NCBI GenBank assembly: GCA_903772945.1 | Contig: CAICTM010001305.1 | Span: 1-32,019 of the forward strand | DNA: 32,019 bases | Direction of reading: 5' to 3' | DNA from: Seminavis robusta | Lineage: Eukaryota; Bacillariophyta; Bacillariophyceae; Naviculales; Naviculaceae | In this document: positions 1 to 10,167 of the stretch, one piece after another | Position numbering within the stretch: the first letter of the stretch is position 1 | Layout: each line of letters opens with the position of its first letter | Notes under the pieces: model-generated | What the model was told of the DNA's origin: nothing | Databases searched by the model: none | What the model saw: only the letters and a program-made list of their open reading frames with translations | Position numbers and translations under genes: made by a program

Positions 1-165
1 AAAGAGAGAGATTCCTTTTTTGTTTCTTTGCATACGGTACATGTTCCCTGTTTTCTTGTTTTCCCGCGCGGGCGCCGCGAACTCGATTTCTCTTCGACCT
101 TTATTCTCACTTCTCACTCACACGTCCAATCTGCTTCCAACGTTTCGACATGGCGGACAACAATC

Positions 166-1431
166 ATGACGAACAACGACGATGACATGACGACGACGGC
201 GACGGTCGGCATCGATAGTTCTACCTGCATGACTATATCGCTGCAGAGAGATCAAGTCGTTGTGATCCCCAATCTTCCTCCTCCCACCGTCCAAGACAGC
301 AGTGCGATCCGAGCCATCACCATCGCCATTGCGGACAACTTTGTGCAACTCACAGATGCCGGCATTCAGCGACTGGAAGATATTCTGACGAGACATGACA
401 ATCTGGAATATATCAATATAGAGCGCTTGACACATGCGGTGACGTCAATTTCACTTGGAGCCTTGATCCGGATCTTGTGGCTACCCAATCTCGCCAAATT
501 GACTGACTTGAGAATACTGGGCGCCAATCTGTTGGGAAGTCCCGACGAATGGCAGCAGTTGGCGCATGCCATCCTTCGCGATCATTTGCAATCACTGGCA
601 TTTATCTGTATTGTGGAACCGTTGACTTGGTTGTCACGCATCCCAGAGCGGGCGCTGGATCCGCTGGTACGGGTATGTGCCAACCACCCCACGCTCAAGT
701 TTGTGGCCACCAACCTATTTAGTGGAGTTTCCTTGGCGGCCATTGATGACTTTTGTCAATCGCCACAAATCATGGGATTGCACTTGGTGGATACCGATGT
801 ATCGGGGGACCGGGTGTTTCGATTCTTTCAACAGATGCAGTCCAACTCCAAGGTATGGTTCCTCAGCATTGCCTTTGCCGAAACTGTCTCCACGGAACAC
901 GGAAAAGCTATTGCCCAATTACTGTGCCACAATAGAGCCATTGCCAATCTGAGTGTCAAAAGCAAACAACCGCTACACGAAGATTTTTTGGTGGAACTAC
1001 TGCAAGGCCTAGCCAAGGCACAGAAACTAGAAGAGTTTTCTTTAGAAGGATCCGGAGACGGACTCGTCATTAGCGATTCGTGTCGGGCCAGAATTGGCAC
1101 CACGCTAGAAGAAAATAAAGTTCTACGCAAGCTGCAGTTGGATGGAATTCAGAGTGACACACTGGGAGAGGAAATTGATATCTTTATGAGGCTCAACCGT
1201 GCTGGTAGACGACATCTCTTGGGCTGTGACGACAAGACGACGCCGACGAGCAGGCAGGATTGGATGGATGCTCTGGGCAACCACAATACAAGGAACGACC
1301 TGAACTGCCTATACTACTTGCTTTCCAAGAATCCAGAAGTTATTTACTGCCAGGACCAACCCAAGCAGCAACAAGAAGAACCGCTACCAACAAAGAAACG
1401 AAAAGCCGACGATATATCATCGTTGGACTAG
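166..1431 (+). CDS. Intracellular leucine-rich-repeat (RNI-like) protein, diatom type
   Basis: The predicted protein has 421 residues. I start it at the ATG at 166 because the frame upstream opens only with a TTG and this ATG has an A at -3. Degenerate ribonuclease-inhibitor-like LRRs run from about residue 75 to 340 (segments such as LTDLRILGANLL, LEEFSLEGSG and LRKLQLDGI). They are followed by the tail block LNRAGRRHLL ... NDLNCLYYLLSKNPEV, which I recognise from many diatom LRR proteins. The C-terminus holds a basic cluster, KKRK at about 410-413, that could be a nuclear localisation signal. There is no signal peptide or membrane segment, so it is probably cytosolic or nuclear and acts in protein binding. 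No partner can be inferred. It appears to be a single exon. Family placement is fairly sure; the biological role is unknown. Confidence 0.8.
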   Translation: MTNNDDDMTTTATVGIDSSTCMTISLQRDQVVVIPNLPPPTVQDSSAIRAITIAIADNFVQLTDAGIQRLEDILTRHDNLEYINIERLTHAVTSISLGALIRILWLPNLAKLTDLRILGANLLGSPDEWQQLAHAILRDHLQSLAFICIVEPLTWLSRIPERALDPLVRVCANHPTLKFVATNLFSGVSLAAIDDFCQSPQIMGLHLVDTDVSGDRVFRFFQQMQSNSKVWFLSIAFAETVSTEHGKAIAQLLCHNRAIANLSVKSKQPLHEDFLVELLQGLAKAQKLEEFSLEGSGDGLVISDSCRARIGTTLEENKVLRKLQLDGIQSDTLGEEIDIFMRLNRAGRRHLLGCDDKTTPTSRQDWMDALGNHNTRNDLNCLYYLLSKNPEVIYCQDQPKQQQEEPLPTKKRKADDISSLD

Positions 1432-2183
1432 CGATCTACAGTATTTCCCTTTCATGGAAAGCGGACGGTGCCTTACTTCTCGTTTGCATGAACGCTTCAT
1501 GGTATCCATTGTAGTGCACATCATTTTATTCAAAAACCAAATGGCATGATAATGAAATATTCAGTTGGCTTCGAGGGTTCGGCAGAAGCCAAGAGCCTTG
1601 CAAGACGGAGCAAGAAACGAGTGTACCGGTATGGCTGCGATCGGGCATACTTCCCATCCATTGCGGTTAGAGTGCCTCAATCCACTTCAATTCATTAGCT
1701 AGTTCAAACCGCAAATCCGTCCGGGAGTTCTACAGCCATCATGTCCGATCTCTGCCCTCGGTCCCCTTTCCGACATCGGTAGGAACTTGTACTGCGAAAT
1801 TACAGTAACTAAATTTACTGAAACAACAATAGACTGCCAAATCACTATGCGTAAAACGGAGGCTTTGTGGTCGATACTTACTTCTCAACAAGATACTTTT
1901 GGTTACTTGATTGCACTCTTTTGACTTCCCAGAGGCCACCCTATCCTATGCATTTTTCTGTGCAACTTTGGGTTGTGCTGGCAGCTGCCCAAAGTTTATT
2001 CAATTGGCATCATGCCCAGTAACTTTCCAGATCCTTTCAGCTTCTAGCTAGCTAGCCACTCTCCTGGCTGCTACAAAGGCTGCAATGCCCTTCCAACAGG
2101 ACAATCTGTGAAGGATGATTGATTGATTGATTGGTGCATAGTTTACCGCGATTCTATAATTGAATATTTCATTCATATTAGAA
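1432..2183. other. Intergenic stretch without a convincing gene
   Basis: No open frame here looks like protein; the longest (about 66 codons on the minus strand) is low-complexity and unrecognisable. It contains a CTAGCTAGCTAG palindromic run at 2044-2055 and a (GATT)4 microsatellite at about 2117-2132, just upstream of the tRNA gene. Confidence 0.5.
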
Positions 2184-2257
2184 GCTTCGATGGTCTAGTT
2201 GGTTATGACGACGCTTTAACACGGCGTAGGTCCCGAGTTCAATTCTCGGTTGAAGTA
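2184..2257 (+). tRNA. tRNA-Val (anticodon AAC)
   Basis: The sequence folds as a full cloverleaf without an intron. The acceptor is GCTTCGA with TTGAAGT (two wobble pairs) plus discriminator A. The D arm is GTCT/TGAC with the loop AGTTGGTTA. The anticodon stem is ACGCT/GGCGT with the loop TTAACAC, which gives anticodon AAC (valine). The variable loop is AGGTC, and the T arm is CCGAG/CTCGG with the loop TTCAATT. Internal promoters fit: the A box TGGTCTAGTTGG and a B box around GAGTTCAATTC. A T-run follows 7 nt downstream. The T13-T22 mismatch in the D stem is also normal in other eukaryotic tRNA-Val genes. Confidence 0.93.
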
Positions 2258-2264
2258 TCTATCC

Positions 2265-2268
2265 TTTT
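2265..2268 (+). terminator. RNA polymerase III terminator of tRNA-Val
   Basis: A run of four T residues lies 7 nt past the discriminator base of the tRNA. This is the minimal Pol III termination signal. Confidence 0.7.
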
Positions 2269-2395
2269 GGATGTGTCCTTTTGCTTGTTGTTGTTGTGTG
2301 AAGAGTTGTCTTGTTGCTTGCGAGATGGGCAGGGTCCTCATTGTTCCTTCTTGTTGGCACTTTTTTTCTTCTGAAAACTTGGAGGTGCAACGAAA

Positions 2396-2495
2396 AAGGT
2401 GCGGAGAAGCGCGAGAGGTGCGGAGGGAGAGGGACGCGGAGGGAGAGGTGCGGGAAGAGGGAGAGGTGCGGGAAGAGGGAGAGGTGCGGAGAAAG
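2396..2495 (+). repeat. GA-rich minisatellite (18-bp unit)
   Basis: Three adjacent 18-bp units start at 2441, 2459 and 2477, with core GGGAGAGGTGCGGGAAGA; the first two are identical. More degenerate GAGGTGCGGA copies extend left to about 2396. The strand is almost purely purine apart from the TGC step. It lies in the 5' intergenic region between the tRNA and the large disordered-protein gene. The rest of 2269-2986 shows no supported gene. Confidence 0.85.
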
Positions 2496-2986
2496 AGCTC
2501 AACGTGGTTCGTCAGTTCTGTTGATGCCACCGACACTCCAGTTATTGTCTGTTGGCTACCAGTATCGGTCTTTTTGGAATGAGAGGCTGGTACTACGTAG
2601 GAAGTGCTCTATCTATCTTATAGAGCAGCTTCTGGCTCGGATTCCGCACTGTTCAATCAACAAGGTCAGGAAAGCATTTTAGTAAAGGTTCGCCATCGGT
2701 GATCGGTGTCTAAAGTGAGTGGAGTCCAGTCAGCAACGAACCCACACGGAACAAAGCTTTTGTCCTTTTCAACAGCTCTGCTGTTGAGAGTGCCGACATG
2801 CTCCACACCTAAGTATCTCAAATTTGTGCTTCCAATCGTGCATATGCAAATGGCAGGCGTTTCCGTTTCGCTTCTGGCTGCTTCTCACTTTTTCTCTCTT
2901 TTTCAGCGATTTTCGCTTCACCCTTTTCCTCTCTTGCGAGAAATAATGCTGGAAGAAAAGCGACGCAGTTCAGTCTTCTTCTGCCA

Positions 2987-5900
2987 ATGCATGGCTATCA
3001 AGGAACCACCATGATGACCCCACGCCGAGGGATTCCTCAAGTTGATTCGCTTGCAGCAATCATAGAAGATGGCGCCACTCCCCGCTCCCGTTCCAGGGGC
3101 CCCATGACTCCTCGCCACGACAAGCCCCAGGTCAATTTACATACAGCTCCACCAAGGCATCCACCACCCAGGTCGTCTTCCAAAAAGAAACATCGCAAGC
3201 AACATATTCCCTATGACGAAATGGACGAAGCTTCTAAAGAAGCGCATATCGTCCAAAAGATTGAACTGGCAATCAAGAAATCAAAGTCGGAGCGAAAAGC
3301 ATCCACCAGGTCTCAAGCTTCTGGGCCCAAGCGACGGGACCATGAACCCAATACACCGGCTCAGCATCACCGTCAGTGGCCCGAAGATCAGGACGAGAAT
3401 TATCAGATGAACAAGTCTGGTGGAGGAGGCAATCAAAGAGGCAGACCCAGGCGGTCCGGCTCCAACAAATATAAAGTCAGTCGGCACAGACCCAAACCCG
3501 CCCTAGAAGCTCCTAGAATGGACCCTGAACGGCTAAAGTCTAGTTTGATGGATCTAGATGAGCAAATGGAACACTTCTCTGAAATAGATGGGGTTGTAGA
3601 CGACAAAAGGGGATTCCAGATTGATGTGGACGAGCAGTGGCTCTCCAATACCTTTTCGGATCCGACATTGGATACCTACGAACACAATCATTTCTTTGGC
3701 CAAGACAAGCGTCTGGGCATGCTGGATCCCCAGCGCATTCAGTGTGGCCCAGGAGGGGCGTCAACCGCAGATTCGTCCAGGAGTGCCAAGGAACCGGATG
3801 CGGTGTCCAGTATCATTGACCGCATCTACGAGAAGAAGGAGCAGACGGGCAAGACTTACACGCGCAAATCAAACCACCAGGCCAAAGAGAAAAAAGACCA
3901 AAGGAAAGGGAATACGAACCATGGGAATGCGAAAGAAGAGCCTCCGAAAGAGCTCATCAGTTTTGATCACTATGAAGATGATGACGGGTACTACTACGAA
4001 GATGAAGAGGATGAATACCCGATTTATCCGGGCTCGAGGCCACCGCCTCCTAGACCCGCCATGCCAGATGTTCCAATCAGTATGAGCATGAATATGCCAT
4101 CTCTTATTGGAGCTGGCAATCACAACAATAACAACAAAGAATCTTCCGGGGCGCAGCATTCACTCAGTTCCTTGCAGGCACAACTGGATGAAATCAACCA
4201 GTTGCATCGGGATATTCAGCGCCAGCAAGACCTCATTAAGCAAGTGACTCAACTCTCTTCCCGTGAAGCTAACCATCAGCACATTCGGCCGAATCCTCAT
4301 GAAACGAGTGCCAACGTGTATCAGAGGGAGTTGGCCCGTCAAGCCCAGGCAGAATTGTGCCGCATGGAGCTGGTCCAGAAGTCCATGATGTTGGAAAAGC
4401 AAATGGACATCTACCGACGTAATCAAGAGGAATGGAATAAGGTCAGAGACTTGGCGATCAAGGAAGAAGAAAACAGAAGAAAGATTGTTGAAAAGGCAAA
4501 GGAGGTCTGGCAAGCTGAAATGAGGACGAAGCTTTCGTCAGAACACAACGACAAATACGCCAACGAAAACTACGCCAGTGACAAGTTTGGAAACGGCGGC
4601 GGCGGTGGTGATACCGGTATCCTTCCTCGCATCGTTGAGGGGAATTCTATCCTTGAGGGAACTTCTGGATCTAAGGAGTCTGAATCCAAAGCGCTTTCCA
4701 AGGCATCTACCGAATCAAGCAAAGAATCAGCTCAACAACAACCCCTGAGCTCTGAAGATACTGATGACGCGCCATCGCTCTATGAGAAGGTTGCCCAGCT
4801 GAACAAGCGGGCCATGATCACAGAAGAAGACCAGAAGATCATCGAGGCGGAGATTCTTAGAGATTTGCACCGAGAGCTGTCCAAACAAGTTGCCGAGAAG
4901 AAACTGGTGCAAAAGCCACTATTCTTCTCTGAAAGAATGCGAGAAAGTTGGAGTGGCAAGCAATATTTCAACCCCAGTAAGCCCATTGATCAAGTCACGG
5001 CAGAGTTGACTCGTCAAATTCATGAACTGAATCTCGAAATGGCCCCTAGCAACCAGTCGTTGAGGCGCGGTAGGTCCCGCCGACGAAAGAAAGAAAGCTC
5101 GGACGGTGCAAAGCTCAAAGGTCTTTTCAAGTCCAGAACCAAGGATGCCAAGTCCCCGGTCCGTTTTCCTCGCAGTCATACAACAAAGCACGATGCCGTC
5201 GAAGAAGAAGATGCTGATGATGCCTATGACAATGAACAAGAGAATGAAGCACCTGCCATCCCAGCTGCTGGTCAAGCGGCAAAAGGAGAAGTGTTTGGTT
5301 GCTATCCAAGTCTACACCAGGGAGCAAGACAAGACGTAATGCGCAAGAAGAAGAAAGGCATTCTAAAGTCACTACCAAGGCTTCGGAAGAAAAAGAACAA
5401 GGCAGAAAAGGAGCCCGAAATCCAGCCCGAAATGGCTGAAATCCCTTCCAGTGATAAAAAGTCGAAACTCAAACCAGCCGACGACAGCAAAGAAATGCTG
5501 CAAATGGAGCCATCCGACGATGTTGATGTTGAACACGACGAAGACGAAGTGGAAATGGAGATGGAAGAGTATCTGATGAACCAGGAATCCAATCCGTCAC
5601 TTGTCAGGAGACAGCCCTCTTCAACAGCTCGATCTACGACCTCAGCAAGAGGGCGTATCCCAAGTGCCACCTCTTCGCAATCGACCCAATGGACATCCAA
5701 CAAGGTTTACATAGGCGTGGAAGGCGATGCTATTGAGGCCATGTCGTGTTCGTCCAAGAATATGAATGCTTCGCCTGGCAGTTCTAAGGGTCACGGTTCC
5801 CGCGATTCCCATGATCGCTACAGAACAAGTCACGGAGAGGAGCTGGTTGTCTCCTCGGGAAGATCGCACTCGAAGAAACGCACCACAACCAGCAGCAGAA

Positions 5901-6046
5901 GCAGCAAGGAAGCAGCCATGAGAAGTAGCCACCATGCGGAGGACGAACCTTCTATTTTCGAGTTTCTCGAAGTCCAATACTACCCCCACGATGAAGTCGA
6001 GGCCCCGCTGGACGAGATAGAAGCCGACGCCCACAGAGGCTACTAG
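2987..6046 (+). CDS. Large intrinsically disordered protein with coiled coils (unknown function)
   Basis: One open frame of 1,019 codons from the ATG at 2987. The in-frame ATG at 3011 sits in the better context (accaccATGATG) and may be the real start, giving 1,011 residues. The protein is polar and low in complexity. It has an SR/RP-rich N-terminus, a His/Lys-rich region, an acidic Tyr/Asp patch at about 329-345 (YYYEDEEDE), and a Gln/Glu/Arg-rich coiled coil at about 391-515. A second helical, charged segment lies at about 603-643. A lysine-rich basic patch (KKKKGILKSLPRLRKKK) lies at about 785-805, followed by acidic and then Ser/Arg/His-rich tails. There is no membrane segment or signal peptide and I recognise no catalytic domain. 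It could be a scaffold or cytoskeletal/nuclear protein, but that is a guess. AATAAA-like sequences at about 6274-6298 lie in its likely 3' UTR. Confidence 0.85.
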   Translation: MHGYQGTTMMTPRRGIPQVDSLAAIIEDGATPRSRSRGPMTPRHDKPQVNLHTAPPRHPPPRSSSKKKHRKQHIPYDEMDEASKEAHIVQKIELAIKKSKSERKASTRSQASGPKRRDHEPNTPAQHHRQWPEDQDENYQMNKSGGGGNQRGRPRRSGSNKYKVSRHRPKPALEAPRMDPERLKSSLMDLDEQMEHFSEIDGVVDDKRGFQIDVDEQWLSNTFSDPTLDTYEHNHFFGQDKRLGMLDPQRIQCGPGGASTADSSRSAKEPDAVSSIIDRIYEKKEQTGKTYTRKSNHQAKEKKDQRKGNTNHGNAKEEPPKELISFDHYEDDDGYYYEDEEDEYPIYPGSRPPPPRPAMPDVPISMSMNMPSLIGAGNHNNNNKESSGAQHSLSSLQAQLDEINQLHRDIQRQQDLIKQVTQLSSREANHQHIRPNPHETSANVYQRELARQAQAELCRMELVQKSMMLEKQMDIYRRNQEEWNKVRDLAIKEEENRRKIVEKAKEVWQAEMRTKLSSEHNDKYANENYASDKFGNGGGGGDTGILPRIVEGNSILEGTSGSKESESKALSKASTESSKESAQQQPLSSEDTDDAPSLYEKVAQLNKRAMITEEDQKIIEAEILRDLHRELSKQVAEKKLVQKPLFFSERMRESWSGKQYFNPSKPIDQVTAELTRQIHELNLEMAPSNQSLRRGRSRRRKKESSDGAKLKGLFKSRTKDAKSPVRFPRSHTTKHDAVEEEDADDAYDNEQENEAPAIPAAGQAAKGEVFGCYPSLHQGARQDVMRKKKKGILKSLPRLRKKKNKAEKEPEIQPEMAEIPSSDKKSKLKPADDSKEMLQMEPSDDVDVEHDEDEVEMEMEEYLMNQESNPSLVRRQPSSTARSTTSARGRIPSATSSQSTQWTSNKVYIGVEGDAIEAMSCSSKNMNASPGSSKGHGSRDSHDRYRTSHGEELVVSSGRSHSKKRTTTSSRSSKEAAMRSSHHAEDEPSIFEFLEVQYYPHDEVEAPLDEIEADAHRGY

Positions 6047-6733
6047 TTTTTGGCGTGCACAGCACGTCACCGAGACCTGAGTTTGCATATATCAATATCG
6101 ACATGTATCTCACTATCCACGTATCAATCGGTTGGCTGCCCTTTGCTGATGCCTACTCTAGGCGTCGGAGGTGAACGTACCGGTATCTTGGGTGCGACAA
6201 CCATCACGGCAGCACGCAACAATCTCCAGGACAGGGGACAGAAAGGGGCGGGAACCCACAAACGAGTATAATTAATAAATTTTCTACCTCATAATAAAGT
6301 TTTACAAGTCTTGATGTTTCATTGAACTTGACTGTGGTGGTATCGGTACCTACCGGTACCGGTATCGTATCAGCACCTCGACAGTATCAGGTGCTGGAAG
6401 CAACCCTTACCATCTCTCTAGAGCTTGCAAGGTCTCAATTGCACTTTCCTTGACTGCACATTACATCTTCGTGTAACCTGGCTACCTGGCTAACTAGCTA
6501 GCAGCTTGCTTGTGGTGTGCGTGGCTCTCTCTTCACAAGATCTGTTGCCCCCCACCCGCCGGGCCCAGACCTTGAACGCTTGCTCAAGAGAAATAGTGAC
6601 GGCGAATGTCTGCAGAGGCGAAGTGATGGGGATGTACATGTAACTGTAACTGTGGTTTACGTATTTCTTATGCAAAGTGTTATGAAGGTTCAAAACGAAG
6701 GATCAGCCATTGAATGTGTTCAAAGGTGCGATG
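6047..6733. other. Intergenic stretch between convergent genes, with palindromic repeats
   Basis: This separates the ends of two convergent genes, and no credible ORF is present. AT-rich AATAAA-like stretches lie at about 6271-6300. A GGTACC/CCGGTACC palindromic cluster lies at about 6343-6366. An 8-bp perfect hairpin, CAGCACCT/AGGTGCTG with a 10-nt loop, lies at 6371-6396, and a CTAGCTAG palindrome at 6494-6501. Confidence 0.5.
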
Positions 6734-7645
6734 TTATGCGTGATGGTCGAAAAGGGAAAGGCCCGACAAACGGCGTCTGTTTCCACCGATGGACAATCTG
6801 CCAGTCATGGACAATCTACCCTTCATCAACAACCTGCCGGCTCTGGACTTTCGAGCTGGGCGCCTGATAGAGGCGGATTCAGCTTCCTTCTTTTTCTGTT
6901 GCTCGATCCATTCTTGAGCAGCAGGCCCAAGACTCGTTTTTTCTGTGTTACTGAGCTCCAAGTTGAAGATGTAGTCTTTGTTTTCAGGAGTATGGGATCC
7001 GTCCTCGTCCTTGAGAGTGTACATGACAAACCGAAAGGGCTGATTTCCAACCAATTTGGTGGCATCAATAGTTGGCAGTCCTGGCATATTCATGATAGAC
7101 CAGGTCAAGAAGTCAAAGTAGGAGCTAAAGCAGGAGATGGTGTAGGTATCGTTTGTATTCCACTCAACACCTGCCTTTTTGCGCCTTTGGATTGACTCAG
7201 ATGATTCTTCAACAGCTTCTCCTAGACATGGTGGAAGGTCACCAGGTGCGGTCTGAGCAATGCGGTCCATGCTGTTGTCAACCTTGAAGACCATGCAAGG
7301 ATCCTTGGAGATGCTGCTGTGGAAAGCACCTGGGTTCATTTTCTGGCAGAAACCAAGCGCAGCCTTTGTAGTCATTCTTTGCAGTGTTCCGAGATTAAGG
7401 CTTTCATCTAGCTCAACTCCATACCACATGGTCTTGGCGTTCTGCTTTAGTCGGAACTGAACTTGAAGGTCAAATCTTCGTTGTTTTCCCTCAAAGTAGG
7501 GGTGTTGCCCATCTCTCATCAGGAGTGTCATTTCGCCCTCCAGACAGTCGTTGGCTACGGTGTTGGGTGTCTTGGAATTGACCCAACAACGCTTTCCAGT
7601 TTCTTTGTCGACGGCGTAGATGCTTGTGTTAGCTGTGTTGTTCAT
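6734..7645 (-). CDS. DUF1769/Duc1-like protein with basic C-terminal repeats
   Basis: The frame extends further upstream, but I choose the ATG at 7645 (context acaccATGaac), which gives 303 residues. The upstream extension looks like a 5' leader. The segment HPYFEGKQRRFDLQVQFRLK ... WYGVELDESLNLG (about 48-86) and the later FRFVMYTLKDEDG ... YIFNLELSNTEKTSLGP (about 204-241) resemble DUF1769. This family includes fission-yeast Duc1, a cortical phosphoinositide-binding protein. The C-terminal ~45 residues are strongly basic and carry a short repeat (GRLLMKGRLSMTGRLSIGG), which could contact acidic phospholipids. There is no signal peptide or membrane segment. The family call is from memory of the motif pattern and is moderately sure; the lipid-binding role is inference. 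Confidence 0.6.
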   Translation of the reverse strand: MNNTANTSIYAVDKETGKRCWVNSKTPNTVANDCLEGEMTLLMRDGQHPYFEGKQRRFDLQVQFRLKQNAKTMWYGVELDESLNLGTLQRMTTKAALGFCQKMNPGAFHSSISKDPCMVFKVDNSMDRIAQTAPGDLPPCLGEAVEESSESIQRRKKAGVEWNTNDTYTISCFSSYFDFLTWSIMNMPGLPTIDATKLVGNQPFRFVMYTLKDEDGSHTPENKDYIFNLELSNTEKTSLGPAAQEWIEQQKKKEAESASIRRPARKSRAGRLLMKGRLSMTGRLSIGGNRRRLSGLSLFDHHA

Positions 7646-8550
7646 GGTGTTAGTTTTTGTTTTGCTTTGTTTGAGATTGTGAGAATGGTGAGGGAGCTCC
7701 AAGCCCCAAGAAACATATCCAGATCCACAAAGCACATAACTCCCTGGTACCGGCTTCATTCTTACTTGCATGCGGCATGTCCCAGGGCATGGAGTCGAGC
7801 TTTGCACACTCAATGCCTCCCGATCTTGCTTCTTCGTGGACTCCGGAGCAGAAACCGAAATTTGGAAAAATTCAGAAATACGTGAAGGTATCCTCTACCG
7901 GTACTGTACCTGGTAGCTAGCTAGTAGCCCGCTCAGAAAAGACATCTTCAATAGAAGAACCGAAAATCGACAATGCAAGAATTGCCAAAGAGTTCTTGCT
8001 TGGTGTGGGACTGAATCGTGGTGCAAACGCTTTTTCTGGGAGCCAGTTCCCGGCTTTGAGCGACCACGATGACATGTCGATGTTACCAGTGGGAAGGATA
8101 GTTTTAAACCGAACTTCACAGTAGTCTTGGGTATCTTTTGCTAACCTGGTCTGCCCACCGCCTTTCAGACGGTAATTCCTTCATTGACTTCTAAAGGTAG
8201 AAACCTTCTACCAGTAGCTACGCTGCTTACCTGATGCGTTTCGGTCATCAAGACAATATCTTCCAAGTAACCATTCACGATACATGTACGAGTGGTACCG
8301 TACGTAGCGGGATGGAGGAAAAGATCATCCGATTTTAGCAGGAAAGATGGCCGAAACCAATGACCCCGCCCACCCTTTGTTCGACTTGGTATCCTGGCTG
8401 ATATCTCGCTACCTACAGACCTACAGACCTGTATGCATGCATGCATGCAATCCATGAATCGAATCAATTCGAATATAGGATACAAGCTTTCCTTTTTATT
8501 AGGCTACACTACACTACACCATACGTCTCCTTGTTGTACAACAGCAACAA
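7646..8550. other. Intergenic stretch upstream of the DUF1769-like gene
   Basis: This holds the promoter/5' leader of the DUF1769-like gene and the 3' flank of the glycosyltransferase gene. A CTAGCTAG palindrome lies at 7917-7924 next to a GGTAC-rich patch. A (TGCA)n run at about 8435-8449 and a short ACACT repeat at about 8503-8518 are simple repeats. The open frames here are short and look non-coding. Confidence 0.5.
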
Positions 8551-10167
8551 TTATTTTTCCACCCCCACTTGTCCAACTCCCTTGAGCAGATACTCTGCCG
8601 TGGGCAATCCGACATCTTGTATGAAACCAGAAATCCATCCGCGCGCCCCCGAATCGCTGTAGACGGCTTCTCGGTCCAATCGTTGGTATCGTTCCAGACC
8701 GCGTGGATTGAATGCCACTTTTTCTTGACTCATCGTATTATTCTTTGTTCTTGGATCACTTCGAAAGAGGTACTGTTCCTGCGTTCCCAAATAATGATGT
8801 ATTTTGATCATGGTTCGTTTGACATGATTGACGCCTTGGAAGGATTCTTGCGTGGGACACGTGTTGGAGACCCGATGCACATTCATGCGTCCCAACTGTG
8901 CCTGTTGCAAAATATGCATGGGAATGGCTTCTAAATGTACTAGATTCTTGCCATTGTTCATGCTGGTGGGTTGTCGAAACATGAATCGTTGTGTCACAAA
9001 GTCGTGTCCTCGCAAGATGGGATTGTTTTTGGGCACGTTCCGATTGACCAATCCCTTGCGAGGTGTATCGTGCGTGCCAAAAATATATCGTGGCATGTAA
9101 ATGCATTTCGATGATGCAGTACCGTTGGTAACGTATTGATGATGTAATAGAAAGGACAAGATGGAACCGGGTGTTTGAATTGGATGATATTTGGTGAGAT
9201 TGTAGAGTGGTCCCGAGGCATAATTGAGCGCCGTGAATTCGTCCGTGTCGGTCAATTGTACCCATGGTACCTTTCCCTTGCGCTTGAGTTCTTGCATGCA
9301 TTTGATGTAGAATGAGTTTTGTCGATGTCGATGGAACAGGACCTGCGTATTGTTGTGGTATAGCTTTCGCATGAATTTGGGAATTCTTGTGACGAAATCG
9401 TCATCCTTCCAAACTTGTATTTTGATATGAAAGAGCCATCGATCGAGAATGTGTTGAGGAGTGGTTTTGGAAGTCGGATCGACGGCCACAATGAGGTATC
9501 GGAGTGGCAGTACATGATAATGATAGGCCAGCCATTCAATGAGCCAATGATTGTCATCTTTAATAAGTAGACAAGCTCCAAAAATATCCTTGCTGGTAAG
9601 ATTTCGGGGTGGTGGAGGGACATTTACAAAATGCACGGGTTCGTCTTCTTCTTCTTCGTCCTCGTCTTCTGATTCTTCAACTTCGTCATCGTCCTCTACA
9701 AAGGTTCCATTGGTGTTGTTGTTGTTGGACATGGGTATCTCATCGTCTTCTCCCAGCTCTTCTTCTCCTCCTTGCACTATTGCAAGTGCTTCTTGTCCAT
9801 TATTATTCGCTTCTAGTAGTTGAGCCTCGACTTGGGCCGCAATATCCATACGAATGCTGGCTGGATCAAATTGCAATTGTCGCCCTGCGTCGACACGGCT
9901 GTTCTTTTTGTTCCTGTCATTAGCATTGCTAAGATGATACAAGGACACCATGCTCTTGGCTTGAAGGCATGCCACCATCAGACCCAACACTGCCACTGCG
10001 TAGCGCAGTCCTTTGATGGATACACCGGTATGTGGAGGATGCTTTCGATTGTCCCTCCATGATGAAATGTGCCGTATTTGTTCGTGCTCGAGCTGTGGAG
10101 TGTCATTGCTATTATTACTATTGTTGTTGATTTGAGCTTGATGACGACGATAGCTACGGTCCTGCAT
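8551..10167 (-). CDS. GT92-like glycosyltransferase, type II membrane protein
   Basis: The protein has 538 residues from a single exon with an ATG at 10167. A cytosolic N-terminus is followed by one hydrophobic anchor (about 54-76, GLRYAVAVLGLMVACLQA), the layout of a Golgi type II enzyme. A luminal stem with a very acidic stretch (about 150-177, Asp/Glu-rich) follows. The catalytic region begins at about 196 with FGACLLIKDDNHWLIEWLAY, matching the start of GT92/DUF23-type transferases (C-x-x-x-K-x-E/D ... EWL-x-YH). The putative metal/nucleotide-sugar motif DTDE-F lies at 307-311 (WVQLTDTDEF). The donor and acceptor cannot be read from sequence; a role in secretory glycan or cell-wall polysaccharide synthesis is inferred. 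It is divergent from the PPC-domain gene to its right in coordinates. Confidence 0.8.
   Translation of the reverse strand: MQDRSYRRHQAQINNNSNNSNDTPQLEHEQIRHISSWRDNRKHPPHTGVSIKGLRYAVAVLGLMVACLQAKSMVSLYHLSNANDRNKKNSRVDAGRQLQFDPASIRMDIAAQVEAQLLEANNNGQEALAIVQGGEEELGEDDEIPMSNNNNTNGTFVEDDDEVEESEDEDEEEEDEPVHFVNVPPPPRNLTSKDIFGACLLIKDDNHWLIEWLAYHYHVLPLRYLIVAVDPTSKTTPQHILDRWLFHIKIQVWKDDDFVTRIPKFMRKLYHNNTQVLFHRHRQNSFYIKCMQELKRKGKVPWVQLTDTDEFTALNYASGPLYNLTKYHPIQTPGSILSFLLHHQYVTNGTASSKCIYMPRYIFGTHDTPRKGLVNRNVPKNNPILRGHDFVTQRFMFRQPTSMNNGKNLVHLEAIPMHILQQAQLGRMNVHRVSNTCPTQESFQGVNHVKRTMIKIHHYLGTQEQYLFRSDPRTKNNTMSQEKVAFNPRGLERYQRLDREAVYSDSGARGWISGFIQDVGLPTAEYLLKGVGQVGVEK

Noticed and set aside
7646..7813. N-terminal extension of the DUF1769-like protein
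   Set aside because: The frame opens with TTG and the extra residues do not resemble the domain. The ATG at 7645 has the better context, though ATGs at 7771 and 7759 remain possible.
8434..8449. (TGCA)n run as a regulatory element or CRISPR-like repeat
   Set aside because: It is a simple tetranucleotide microsatellite without spacers. No CRISPR array is present, nor expected in a nuclear eukaryotic sequence.
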